DNA of 37,500 nt, taken from contig NC_135571.1 in the NCBI RefSeq assembly GCF_964340395.1, forward strand, positions 1,102,501 to 1,140,000. Reading direction: 5' to 3'. Numbering within the stretch: the stretch's first letter is position 1; every line of letters begins with the position of its first letter. Positions 23,991 to 33,946 of this stretch are shown here, one piece after another. The notes below the pieces were generated by a model. The model did not search any database, was not told where the DNA came from, and saw only the letters and a list, made by a program, of their open reading frames with translations. The position numbers were made by a program, and so were the translations under genes. The DNA is from Glandiceps talaboti (taxonomy: Eukaryota; Hemichordata; Enteropneusta; Spengelidae).

Positions 23991-24110
23991 AAATTCATGA
24001 AAACACTCATTATTTATAAATTATTGCAGAATTTTGAGAATTTGACAAGTTTGTGAATAAAATATATAGCAGACGAATCCTAAAAGATCCTATAAATATT
24101 CATAAATTAT
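23991..24110. repeat. Degenerate partial duplication of 23900-23975
   Basis: CAGAATTTTGAGAATTTGAC, AAGTTTGTGAATAAAATATAT resembles CTGAGAATTGGACAAATTTATGTATAAAATATATC just upstream. The similarity is weak and AT-rich. Confidence 0.4.
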
Positions 24111-24944
24111 CGTAGAAATTCTTACAAGTAGTCAAGTGTTTGAAATGGATGTGACAAACTGGTTTGGTATGTATGAATGTCTGTTCAGTAGCTAAGTCCG
24201 TAGTCAGTCAAATGGTTGGCATAGTTTATAGTGAGTGTCTACCAGATAAGAAAGGTCTCTAGATGAAGTCCACAAGTATATGTATGAAATGAGGAATGTA
24301 CACAGTTTGGTTTATACTTGCTTGTATTTTGCAATGTGAAATTACAATTTCAAATTGATGAGAACAATTTTATTGGCAGTTTACATGTTGTAGAGTTGTA
24401 TTTTTGTGAAACAGTGGTACATATAACTTTGGGTCTACAAGTTGAACTGTCTGGGTATCAGTGCAGCTGTTCGACTTTCTTATGTTTCACTGTTTTAGTC
24501 GTTATTTTGGGAAAAAAATTATAAAAATTTGCTTTCTTAGAATTTTATTAAAATTCTGTAAAATTCACTTTTATACTCGATTTCATGAAAAAAACATTTA
24601 GAAAATTTCTGGAATTCAACAGAAAGTGGCGTTTACATGAATACTTTTCATTTTTCAGTGCTAGATATGTAGAAAGTTTGATATTTATCAGAAAATTGTT
24701 GTTTTTTGTACATTTTCCCATTTAAGTATGAGGTCATTCACTTATTTTGAAAGAAGTCGTGTAAATAATTGTGAATGAAGTTATCTGGCTTGCCTGCAGA
24801 AATTGTGATAACAAATGATATCAAAGGTTATGTGAATTGAACAAGATATCCATGGCTGGCACACACGCTGTCTGACAGTTCAATTAAAAAAACTGTGGAA
24901 AAAAAACCTAGTTGCAGTAGAATTTCACAAATTATAGTTCATGT
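24111..24944. other. Spacer, nothing recognised
   Basis: A 68-codon frame at 24318-24524 shows no recognised domain. Nothing else is supported. Confidence 0.45.
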
Positions 24945-25160
24945 CAAAAATGAAAATGTATTTCTGATTACCAACTGCACTAAATTTCCAAATTTTTTGA
25001 CAATTTTCAAAATTTCAAGAAATGACTTTTAAAGTGTGAAATATACAGAATGTAAAAGTGAAAATGCATTCTATCTGCGGCACTAAATATCCATAACTTT
25101 CTGAAAATTTTCAAAATTACAAGAAATTGCTATTACAGTTAATTATACACAATATCTAAC
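24945..25160. repeat. Two-copy imperfect tandem duplication, ~110 bp
   Basis: AAAATGAAAATGTATTTCT, TGCACTAAATTTCC and GACAATTTTCAAAATTTCAAG (24950-25055) are followed by AAAGTGAAAATGCATTCT, GGCACTAAATATCC and GAAAATTTTCAAAATTACAAG (25058-25155) in the same order. Confidence 0.7.
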
Positions 25161-25478
25161 ACAATTTTCAAAAATATACGCTAGTTTAGTCTGACCATCT
25201 TGTTACACAATATATTCATACAAACATTAAGTGTATTATAACGTATCAACCTTGACAATCCCAATTTAGTTGTCTGATGATCGATTGAAGCCTGAAACTC
25301 TCAGTAATGACTTATTACATCCTTATTCTTTTGTACACTATGTATCTTTTCCCTAAGTACAAAATAACAGCTAAAACGGCAAAATGGAAGATAAATTTTT
25401 TTTTTAAAACTGGGTTCTGTAGTATGATTTACTTCGACCCCACACTGCACTGCAGTTTAACAAACAAATACAATATTG

Positions 25479-25488
25479 TATAAAAGGG
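25479..25488 (+). promoter_or_regulatory. TATA-box-like motif
   Basis: TATAAAAGGG is a good match to the canonical TATA element. In AT-rich DNA a chance match is plausible, and no downstream gene could be identified. Confidence 0.2.
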
Positions 25489-25579
25489 TTCGGTGGCGAA
25501 GTCATTCAGCATGATGCACCAGTCTATTGATACCCCAATAAATCAATGAACCATTGCCAGTACCGTGGTTTTGTCATGG

Positions 25580-25592
25580 CGACCTTTGACCT
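25580..25592 (-). promoter_or_regulatory. DR1-type motif
   Basis: CGACCTTTGACCT, reverse complement AGGTCAAAGGTCG, matches the DR1 consensus except for the last base. Activity is unknown. Confidence 0.35.
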
Positions 25593-26009
25593 TCCTTTGG
25601 TAGAATAACATGAGTTAAAAGCGTTTGTTGTGTTAGACCTTATTGTGTTGTGTTTAAAAATAAACCTTGCTGCATTGTGTTGGAATTCTAAGATGAGCTT
25701 AAGTAAATGTCACTACACGTTATATACACCATGTAGTACATATAACTTTGTTATAAAACTTTGTGTAAGTATTAGACAGGCTGTCATTGTCCAATGTATG
25801 TGTACAATTACACAAATGCCGTTACCCAGAAGCCAGACGTATTGCAGTATATTGTCTGTACTATGCACAGTGTTATATGTCTGTCATTATTAGGACAGAG
25901 TCTTTGTACCGATATTCTGTTTTGTACAATACATGTATATATATATAAAGACATAGGAATCAATGCACTATATATTGTCTGCACTGCTGTGTACAACGTC
26001 ATACTGTGA

Positions 26010-26556
26010 TATAAAGAATTTTGGTGTACCCGTTACTGGTACCAGTTCACTTTTGTACCATGTAATAACTAGTCTAGTTCCTATACGTTGCAATTACTAC
26101 AATCATCTGCACTCACTATATCTAGTCAAAGTCGACCGTTTTACCGTTAATCTGGTTAAACCCCAACTCAGGTGAATGGTAAACGACACATGTCAACAAT
26201 AACGGAATCCATCACAAATTGACAGGTAGTTGTAATTGCCAGGTTTACTTCCTTCAGACAATTGCTCATTAATATTCAATTTGTACAGTCAGCTATTTTG
26301 ACTAAAATCACAAGGGGACCTGATAATTATGTTTATATGAGCATCATCTAGCACAGATCAGTCTAGCACTATTCTTGCACTAATCTAGTGCAGATTTCTG
26401 TGCTAGAGTAACGACTTTGACTAGACTTAGTGAGTGGAGGTGATCCTAGTAATCATATCTTGTATCGTATACACATGTAGGGACTAGACTAATATTGTAA
26501 TAACTATATATAGAAACTACCAGGTACACTCTTCGTGAACAAAAATTCTGGTTTAT
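26010..26556. mobile_element. Dispersed inverted-repeat element R4, copy 1
   Basis: The left arm (26010-26140) contains GTAATAACTAGTCTAGTTCC, TACAATCATCTGCACTCACT and CTAGTCAAAGTCG. The right arm (26410-26556) contains the complements CGACTTTGACTAG, AGTGAGTGGAGGTGATCCTA and GGGACTAGACTAATATTGTA. A smaller internal hairpin (TCTAGCACAGATCAGTCTAG near 26347 with GTGCAGATTTCTGTGCTAGA at 26389) lies next to the right arm. No coding capacity. A second, rearranged copy is at 33150-33375. Confidence 0.8.
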
Positions 26557-27477
26557 TTATTGGATGTTCTTTGTAATTCACTTTGTACACAAATATCCTT
26601 TCTTAGTTTAGATTATTTAGTTTTAATAAATTAGTTTTTTTTCAGTAAAATAACAAGATTTACAGAAGATATATTAAACAAAAATTGGTACAAATTGTTG
26701 AATTACTTGCCAATGGATAAAGCACAACTCAGTGACTATGTACTTTTATACACATAGTGGAACCTACTTCTAAAATTGGCAAAGTCATTCTCAGAACTTC
26801 ATTCACATCACTTTTATTCTCCATATAATATCAGGGATAATAAATAACATATTGGCATATAAAAATGTTTACAACAAGAAAAATGCATAAATATGTAACC
26901 GCACGCAATTAAGTCTACATAGTTGTATACCTTCAAACAAAGAGTATGGGATTTATAATCTGTGAGTTTTGTTGTCATGACAATGCATGTTATGAATTCG
27001 TTGTTTTCATAAGATATGGAGTCAAAATGTCATACAGTGTTAGTATTCATCCTGATATTCTTAAATTATGTTTTTGCTAAGTGTATAAATTATCGTCAAA
27101 ATAGACAGGGTTCATCAGAAGACTATAATACATTTATGACCAAAGTGGATTATTTGGCAAGTTCAGGTTGTTTCATTTGATAGATAACAATTTGACTGCT
27201 AAATATTTTAAAAAAAAAAATAAAATAAAATAAAATAGATAAATAAATAAATATAAAAAAACCCCAAACATGTCAAATTTTGTTATTGAAGAGAGTCTAA
27301 AAAGCTGAATGATCAGAAACAAAACCAATCGGATTAAAATCTGATGTGGTGAAAGTGGTTAGTAGTTTTTATTTACTTCCTATTTCAGTCATTTTTGTGT
27401 CATGTGTTTTGTTTCTGGGTGATTGCCGCCTTTCCACATCTTACCCTGTGTAAGATAATCTCGTTTGAATCTCGCGC
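26557..27477. other. AT-rich spacer, nothing recognised
   Basis: An AAATA/AAAT-rich low-complexity stretch occurs at 27209-27255. No gene is supported. Confidence 0.45.
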
Positions 27478-27945
27478 TTTGGTGTTTCACTGATGGACGT
27501 GATATTTTTGACACAAAGATAGTCATATTTCAACTCTAGACTCAAACAAGAACACTGTAGACACAATAAACACAGTAGGATCCTTTACCCAATCACATCG
27601 AACACTGATAATCATTGCTATTCTTTCACAGCAGTAAAAACAGACTTCAAATGAAAATATATCCTCATCACTTGATGATTGTAATGGCTGCAATTGTTTA
27701 TTTTCTAACTGATAATCAACATTTCACCTTGACTACTTCTACATCCCCACTGTGCACGGTACCTATGTAATCTACTTCTACATCCACACTGTGCATGGTA
27801 CCTATGTAATTGTTTCTTTTGCATTAGAAGTTTTTTGAGGGTGTGTATTAAATGTCATGTTGCATGATTGAAATTAACACCAAGCCTACATCATTTCAGC
27901 TGTAATGACTTCAATAATTGTTTTAACTTTCCAACTGATAATCCA
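27478..27945 (+). repeat. Dispersed repeat family R5, copy 3 (most complete)
   Basis: The copy begins TTTGGTGTTTCACTGATGGA and its core ends ATTAACACCAAGCCTACATC, so the ends carry short inverted repeats (TTGGTGTT / AACACCAA). Order: left part with TTTCAACTCTAGA and GTAGGATCCTTTACCC, core with TTGACTACTTCTACATCC, CACTGTGCACGGTACC and AATTGTTTCTTTTGCATT, then the end. The block CTACTTCTACATCC...GGTACCTATGTAAT is duplicated inside the core. A segment near 27675-27725 (TTTTCTAACTGATAATCAAC) recurs after the core (TTTCCAACTGATAATCCACA). Confidence 0.8.
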
Positions 27946-28251
27946 CATGTTAACTAATGTCTTTTTCTTCCCAACTGTGTGTTTTGTAAAAGAAAGTATT
28001 TCTTAAAAACATTTCAAACAGTAACCAGGTATTGTGTAAAGCAAACCCCACAAGTGCTGTATACCTATATAGTAGTACTTATGGCAAAGAAAATGTATTT
28101 GACGGAGCAATACAAATCAAACGACACTGTTAAGTTGTATATGCGTATCTCGTTTGTAGAATTATAATAACATTTTATCGGTTATAGCTACAGGACTAAC
28201 ATGCACACCTGCATAGCGTACATGCATTTGAAGTTATCTGATTGTATGTAT

Positions 28252-28297
28252 AAAAAATGTCATGTCACACAAGTGAATTTAACACCAAGGCAATTGT
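28252..28297 (+). repeat. Fragment of dispersed repeat family R5
   Basis: AAAATGTCATGTCACACAAG, TGAATTTAACACCAAGG matches the terminal part of the family's core. The rest of the element is missing or unrecognisable. Confidence 0.5.
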
Positions 28298-29299
28298 ACT
28301 GTAATTTTATGTGGTATCATATGATGTCTGATACTTTTGTTGTCATGTTGAAGTAATATTTATTCTAGCTTTTCAAACATGTTGACTTCTGTCTAACAAC
28401 TGGAACTATTATATATGATTGTATGAATTATAAAAATGACAATACGACAAACTCTTTTAATATTTTACTATTTAGTAATATTTCATGTTTGAAATGTATC
28501 ACTTTTATTCATGAAAGTACAGCTGTAGAGAATACCGTAATCAGTCATGCAAATACCCCGAATACACCGAACTGGCACTGACATATGTCATTGGGTTGTT
28601 GAGTTGTTATTCCGATATTTTACAGTTTCAAACTATGAATAAATATACACGATAATTCTTGATAAACATTAAAACCATTCTTTGTGATGTGTACTGTCTT
28701 AAGTACTATTATCAGAAATGTATGTATTTAGTAATTTTAAGTGCTACAGCCATTAATGTTTGCTAATGTATTCGTAGCTAATCCTTAAAATGGACTACCG
28801 ATATCAGTGAATGTAAGCGGATATTTTAGTCAATCACGTTCGTATAAGATATTTCCCTAATTTTTCTGTAGTTTCACTATTAATGCATACTACATGGCCA
28901 TTTGCTTTAACTCTGTCATGGGGGGATTTTTAGCAAAGTAATTTATCTCGCCAAGTAATGATTCGTAGTACTGTTAAAATGATCTCTTCTGTATCTTTAG
29001 TGGGAAAAGGATACATTGTAACTAATAACTACAAATGACTAATTGACTACTGGCACTTTGCCAGATATGCAAATTAATCCCTGACCGTGCCAAGAATAGA
29101 CCTACTGTCATTAACAGTTATACAATTTGTGTTATACTTGTTGAAAAGAAATTTTTTTTATTTATGTATAATGTTTTTGACATTTTTCCCATTTTCAATG
29201 AAATTGGATGCCTTTCAGGTGATAACATTGCGTACAATTCATTGTATAAACCTCACACAAGTTACGTAGAACGTGTTTGAACCAAAAATTGTGTTTAAT
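28298..29299. other. AT-rich spacer, nothing recognised
   Basis: No gene or repeat copy was seen. The 60-codon frame at 29087-29269 shows no family motif. Confidence 0.45.
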
Positions 29300-29585
29300 A
29301 TTGTAGTTGTTCTATGTCACATCATTATGTGTATATAATATCAATAATTCTGCTGTCATCAAAATATGAGTCAAAACGTTCCAAATAAATATTATTTTCT
29401 CCAATTTTTCATAAATTTGCTTTTACAGGTATCATTATATTATTTCCCAATATTTTTCTTCATTCAGAGTGAAAATATTTGTGACCTAAAGGGTTTCGCC
29501 ACTATGAGTCTTTTAGCATGTAGTTTCAAGACCCCTTAGGTTGCTAGCATTTCGTATGTCTGAACGAAGAAAAATATTGGAGAAT
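29300..29585 (+). mobile_element. Dispersed repeat R3 with terminal palindrome, copy 2
   Basis: The palindromic end (29443-29585) has CCCAATATTTTTCTTCATTC and GTGACCTAAAGGG on the left and CCCCTTAGGTTGC and GAACGAAGAAAAATATTGG on the right. The upstream ~140 bp (TTCTATGTCACATCAT, TTCTCCAATTT) align with copy 1 at 18035-18319. Confidence 0.78.
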
Positions 29586-30045
29586 TAAGTTTAAATGTCT
29601 TCAGTTTTGTTGCATACTTGCAGCTTTTGTAGCGAGTCATTGATCGTAATATGAATGAATTGCTATAAAATAACATTATTTTCAAATCATTGAACAAATT
29701 TCTCAAAAAAATCCATATTTATATAACAACAATAAACCTCAACAAATAATAATTTATAGATAATCAAAACTGAATCGATAGAACAAAATCAATAAAACTG
29801 ATGACAGACATTATGTACATATCATACATGTATACTGCTCGTAAATGCAAAACCTACTGTATAGCAAGTATTCAAATTCATATATTATTTCTCGGTTTCC
29901 TCATCGTGCAAAAACTGTACCAGATCCAAAAATATCGCCACAGAAACTAGGAAATTTTCAATCCTTTATTAGTCACATGCAAATAAGCTGTGCCTTTTTT
30001 TGCTAAGGTTGAGGAACTCTGGTAACAGAAAGGGGTAAAAATGGC
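29586..30045. other. Spacer, possibly SINE 3' tail
   Basis: AT-rich to about 29990. The part near 29990-30045 (GGTTGAGGAACTCTGG, GGGGTAAAAATGGC) may belong to the 3' portion of the minus-strand SINE that follows, but this is not shown. Confidence 0.35.
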
Positions 30046-30049
30046 AGTG

Positions 30050-30207
30050 TACCCCCCCATTCTGGAACAAACGGGTAGTGGTCGCGATCAAGGCTTGAAC
30101 TGGCAACATGTAGATATTATAAGCCAGGCACTCTGTACCATTCACCTATCATGACTCCACAACCAGCATTTGAAGCCCAGCCACTCTAACCATTTGACCA
30201 CCATGAC
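30050..30207 (-). mobile_element. tRNA-derived SINE with two tRNA-like heads, minus strand
   Basis: On the minus strand the element starts GTCATGGTGGTCAAATGGTT, AGAGTGGCTGGGCTTCAAAT. This resembles the D-arm/A-box and anticodon-arm region of a tRNA. About 50 bp later a second head follows: GTCATGATAGGTGAATGGTA, CAGAGTGCCTGGCTTATAA. It then runs to a T-arm-like AGTTCAAGCC (B-box, 30093-30102). A-box to B-box spacing (~45 nt) is tRNA-like. RNA polymerase III would be the expected transcription system for such an element. No cloverleaf good enough for a functional tRNA is present. The right end abuts repeat R2. Confidence 0.7.
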
Positions 30208-30208
30208 T

Positions 30209-30362
30209 TAAAGTGGCCATATGGATGAGGATTGGGTATTTATTTTTGATTTTTGATTTATTAAACAATTTTATCATGGCTTCCAACTTGAAAAATCAAT
30301 GTGAAACAACATTGACCAAGTCTGTGTTTGTAACTCAATACATTGCAAAAAGCTAAAAAGTG
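30209..30362 (+). repeat. Dispersed hairpin repeat R2, copy 3, truncated at a satellite
   Basis: The copy starts TTAAAGTGGCCATATGGATG and runs to GTTTGTAACTCAATACATTG, CAAAAAGC, matching 14141-14285. The second stem arm is missing because the 59-bp minisatellite begins at about 30365. Confidence 0.82.
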
Positions 30363-30364
30363 TC

Positions 30365-30723
30365 GCCTTTAAGTCTACACTGATAAGATAACACTAATGT
30401 GAGAACCTGGGATTGAAACCCTGGCCTTTAAGTCTCCACTGATAAGATAACACTAATGTGAGAACCTGGGATTGAAACCCTGGCCTTTAAGTCTCCACTG
30501 ATAAGATAACACTAATGTGAGAACCTGGGATTGAAACCCTGGCCTTTAAGTCTACACTGATAAGATAACACTAATGTGAGAACCTGGGATTGAAACCCTG
30601 GCCTTTAAGTCTCCACTGATAAGATAACACTAATGTGAGAACCTGGGATTGAAACCCTGGCCTTTAAGTCTCCACTAATAAGATAACACTAATGTGAGAA
30701 CCTGGGATTGAAACCCTGGCCTT
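30365..30723 (+). repeat. 59-bp minisatellite M59, array 1, ~6 copies
   Basis: The unit CCTTTAAGTCTCCACTGATA, AGATAACACTAATGTGAGAA, CCTGGGATTGAAACCCTGG repeats at 59-bp spacing with a few CTACACTG/CTCCACTA variants. It ends in CCTTTTACAAGG. The GGGATTGAAACCC part resembles a tRNA T-arm or B-box, but no A-box partner is present within the unit. Confidence 0.97.
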
Positions 30724-31235
30724 TTACAAGGTGGGGGAAAGAGATTGCGTACCCACTGCTGTATAGTAATATATTTTATTCGATTCCCAGAGGAATTACT
30801 AAAATATATGAGGCACAGATGAAAATAAGTAAAATAAAAGAAATTTACAGTGTAAAGTTAAAAAAAAAAAAAAAAAAAAAAAATTGCTGTAAGATTGAGC
30901 TTCTTGACTATAATAAATATACACTTGATATCAGAACTGTCAGCCAATTACTAATATTTCTAATAAAGTACCACAACGCCATAAGTACTCTACTTTCAAC
31001 AAACATTTGTCAAATAAGTGCTTGATCAAATAAAACACTATAAATGAAACTAAATTACAGCTTCCATGAGAGGAAGATATAGTTGTTATAAAAACACACT
31101 TTTTATACGGACTTCATAACATAAATGCTAACAATACAAAGACTGTTTAATGAAAAAATCAATATGCCAATAATATTTATATCTAGATAGCATATGGTGG
31201 TAATGTATACACAGTCTACAGTGTTGTGGTAATGA
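30724..31235. other. Spacer with an A24 run
   Basis: A run of 24 A occupies 30860-30883. The 105-codon frame at 30708-31025 starts in the minisatellite and passes through the A run, so it is not a credible gene. Confidence 0.5.
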
Positions 31236-31395
31236 TATTAAAACCTCTCCCAATGTTAACATTTTCAAAAGACGCTTGAAAACCCACATATTTCAGAGAG
31301 CTTTTACATCTCCTTTCTAACTCTAAGTGCCACTGAACATTGTTTTCTTTGGATATTTGGTGCTATATAAATTTATTAGATAGATAGATAGATAG
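31236..31395 (+). mobile_element. LINE 3' end with GATA tail, plus strand
   Basis: A plus-strand frame reads FKRRLKTHIFQRAF and then stops at 31320. This is the classic last-residue signature of CR1/L2/jockey-like ORF2 proteins. The ~55-bp 3' UTR-like segment contains GGTGCTATATAAATTTATTA and runs into four to five GATA units (31377-31395). Only about 25 codons remain, so the copy is 5'-truncated and dead. Confidence 0.7.
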
Positions 31396-31443
31396 TTTGT
31401 TTTATGAGTGTGTATTTGAATCACAAGTAATCAAATACATATT

Positions 31444-31575
31444 TGAACTTCTCCTTTTTTAAGAACATATTTTTATGTCAATTTTGTCATTCTTATATTA
31501 AAATTCTACTTCTAAAAAGCAACGTGAAGAGTTAGTGTTTTGTAACTCAATTAACTGTAAAAAGTTCAAATGTCT
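31444..31575 (+). repeat. Dispersed hairpin repeat R2, decayed copy 4
   Basis: TTTTGTAACTCAATTAACTG, TAAAAAGTTCAAATGT (31537 on) resembles the R2 stem, and the preceding ~90 bp show weaker similarity to the R2 left half. Confidence 0.5.
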
Positions 31576-32330
31576 AAATAAGTTGATAAAATTATAGATT
31601 AAAAAAAAAATTCCATTGATTCACACGTTAGTAATTAAGTGTTGATGTTGTCGTATCCATAGCAACAAAGCGGAAATAGAATAAACCAATTCACTAGAAT
31701 CTTTGTAAAATGAAAGTGTGGTCGTATTGATTGACAGTTTTATGCTGTAATGTATTTGGTGATCGTATTGTATTTTTTGTATGCATTGTTAGTATTGTAT
31801 ATTGTAAAACTAATATACGATATCGTACAATGGCACAGGGTGTACCACTTGACTTTACATAGACTTAAAAAGCAATTTCAATTGTTACCATAGTAACAGA
31901 TGTATTCTATCAAATGGTAACAGTGGAAGCACTTTTCCTTTTTTCATTTTTATTTAAATATTGAACAAAAGCAAATGACATGTATTGAGTTGAGCTATGA
32001 ATATTTTTCTATACATATACTCTGTTTAAACGTTGAGGGCGCTCTACTGTGCATATTAAATTAGCTTCCAAGTATAAAAGCACCATTCAGGAAATATGTT
32101 CAATTGCAGAGTTAGTTATTTCCATATCTTTATTTGTATTTTCATCACAAAATATTGAATTTGACTGGATAAATAGCTTCCAGGAAATATCAGACCTTGG
32201 ATTTAAATACTGTTAAAAAAATTGACTTTGCAAAAGGATTAAATATATAGGTATGAAAACCAGTTGTCTGACAAAAATATAGAAAAAGTAGGACTGGAAC
32301 AAATGAAATAATCCTATGTAATCCTCAGGT
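31576..32330. other. AT-rich spacer, nothing recognised
   Basis: Apart from an X-box-like palindrome at 31883 (listed separately), I see no gene or repeat. Confidence 0.45.
31883..31896. promoter_or_regulatory. X-box-like palindrome
   Basis: GTTACCATAGTAAC fits the RFX X-box consensus RYYNYY-N(1-3)-RRNRAC at every position with a 2-bp spacer. In AT-rich repeat-bearing DNA this may be coincidental or a remnant of the same sequence as the 18-bp array at 15.9 kb. Confidence 0.3.
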
Positions 32331-33135
32331 AGCCACTGATAAGATAACACTAATGTGAGAACCTGGGATTGAAACCCTGGCCTTTAAGTCTCCACTGATA
32401 AGATAACATTAATGTGAGAACCTGGGATTGAAACCCTGGCCTTTAAGTCTCCACTGATAAGATAACACTAATGTGAGAACCTGGGATTGAAACCCTGGCC
32501 TTTAAGTCTCCACTGATAAGATAACACTAATGTGAGAACCTGGGATTGAAACCCTGGCCTTTAAGTCTCCACTGATAAGATAACATTAATGCGAGAACCT
32601 GGGATTGAAACCCTGGCCTTTAAGTCTCCACTGATAAGATAACACTAATGTGAGAACCTGGGATTGAAACCCTGGCCTTTAAGTTTCCACTGATAAGATA
32701 ACACTAATGTGAGAACCTGGGATTGAAACCCTGGCCTTTAAGTCTACACTGATAAGATAACACTAATGTGAGAACCTGGGATTGAAACCCTGGCCTTTAA
32801 GTCTCCACTGATAAGATAACACTAATGTGAGAACCTGGGATTGAAACCCTGGCCTTTAAGTCTCCACTGATAAGATAACACTAATGTGAGAACCTGGGAT
32901 TGAAACCCTGGCCTTTAAGTTTCCACTGATAAGATAATATTAATGTGAGAACCTGGGATTGAAACCCTGGCCTTTAAGTCTCCACTGATAAGATAACACT
33001 AATGTGAGAACCTGGGATTGAAACCCTGGCCTTTAAGTTTCCACTGATAAGATAACATTAATGCGAGAACCTGGGATTGAAACCCTGGCCTTTAAGTTTC
33101 CACTGATAAGATAATATTAATGTGAGAACCTGGGA
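32331..33135 (+). repeat. 59-bp minisatellite M59, array 2, ~13-14 copies
   Basis: The unit and orientation are the same as at 30365-30723, with the first copy starting at CCACTGATAAGATAACAC. Variants (AACATTAATGCG, AATATTAATGTG, AAGTTTCC) cluster in the right half. The array stops inside a unit at CCTGGGATTT and abuts repeat R4. Confidence 0.97.
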
Positions 33136-33149
33136 TTTCTGCCAGAATA

Positions 33150-33375
33150 ATATGACGTATTCCCTATATGTGAGTGGAGATGATTGTAGTAATTGTAATG
33201 CGTTGTATCGGAACTAGACTACATTGACATAGATTTAGCTATAGTAGTCACGCTGTTGGGGGGAGCACATAATTCTGTGCGAGAGTAACAACATTGACTA
33301 GACATAATTGTGTGAAGATAAGGTAGTGTAAAATTGGAACACGCGTCTGTCAGGAACTAGACTACAAACTGTAAG
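33150..33375. mobile_element. Dispersed inverted-repeat element R4, copy 2 (rearranged)
   Basis: GTGAGTGGAGATGATTGTAG, TAATTGTAATGCGTTGTATC and GGAACTAGACTA match the right arm at 26437-26495. A later block, CTGTGCGAGAGTAACAACAT, TGACTAGACATAATTGTGTG and GGAACTAGACTACA, repeats the same series. Two overlapping, truncated versions therefore lie in tandem. Confidence 0.7.
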
Positions 33376-33729
33376 AAGCGTGAAATTTAAAATTTGTTAT
33401 ATGATTGAGGTTATTGGTAATGACATTGACATGCACAGTTGCCACACTCCTTGGATCTGACCTTAATAAATTCTGTATAAGACACAACCTGCTTGGTAAT
33501 GCATTAGTTATGTTGCAGTACGTATAACTGGTGTATATCGAATCGATCGTTCATCCTTCAAACCATTTGCAGCACTGTAAAATATTTAGGAAAGTGAATC
33601 ACGTTGAGATACATGGATTGCCCTTAGATAACTTAATTGATAATGGTTTGAGAAGCAATTACTCTATAAGGTCATTGACTTCAGCTAAGAGCTGTCAAAC
33701 ATCAAGTAGATGGGTATCATTTGGAGCAT
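33376..33729. other. Spacer, nothing recognised
   Basis: The 78-codon frame at 33531-33767 shows no family motif and runs across the DR1 pair. Confidence 0.4.
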
Positions 33730-33770
33730 TGACCTTTGACCTCAAAGTAATGATAACTGACCTTTGACCT
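33730..33770 (-). promoter_or_regulatory. Pair of perfect DR1 motifs
   Basis: TGACCTTTGACCT occurs at 33730-33742 and 33758-33770, start-to-start 28 bp apart and in the same orientation. Each reverse-complements to AGGTCAAAGGTCA. Two exact sites so close together are the best regulatory candidate in the window, although no neighbouring gene is visible. Confidence 0.45.
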
Positions 33771-33943
33771 GGAAATCGTGATTTTTACAACTAGGGAAAA
33801 TACTGAGTGCATGTAGATGCGAAGGTCTTCCAGATGGAAAAAAAAACTAAAGTAGTCCAACATGAGAGAAATTGTTGACGTCCCTAGGAAAAGTTGAATT
33901 TCTGTAAGAATAAAAAAATGTGTTGTTCCAATTATGCTCAATT
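33771..33943. other. Short spacer
   Basis: No supported feature. Minus-strand frame 33717-33941 shows no motif. Confidence 0.35.
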
Positions 33944-33946
33944 TTA

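Larger units (their letters stand above)
25161..26009. other. Spacer with a TATA-like motif, no supported gene
   Basis: TATAAAAGGG occurs at 25479-25488, and a DR1-type motif lies about 100 bp downstream. The frames at 25630-25893, 25794-26009 and 25808-26002 overlap in conflicting phases with no recognised family, so none is annotated. Confidence 0.4.

Noticed and set aside
25479-26175. TATA box plus downstream overlapping frames as a gene
   Set aside because: The frames conflict in phase and strand, carry no recognised family, and partly overlap an inverted-repeat element.
30365-30723. tRNA gene or tRNA array in the 59-bp unit (GGGATTGAAACCC)
   Set aside because: It is only a weak B-box/T-arm likeness. 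No A-box, acceptor stem or cloverleaf fits into 59 bp.
32031-32045. CTCF-like GAGGGCGCTC near 32 kb
   Set aside because: It covers only part of the CTCF core and is a single occurrence, so it was not annotated.
30365-33135. CRISPR-like appearance of regularly repeated 59-bp units
   Set aside because: The repeats are head-to-tail with no unique spacers, and the surrounding DNA is clearly from an animal genome. These are minisatellites.
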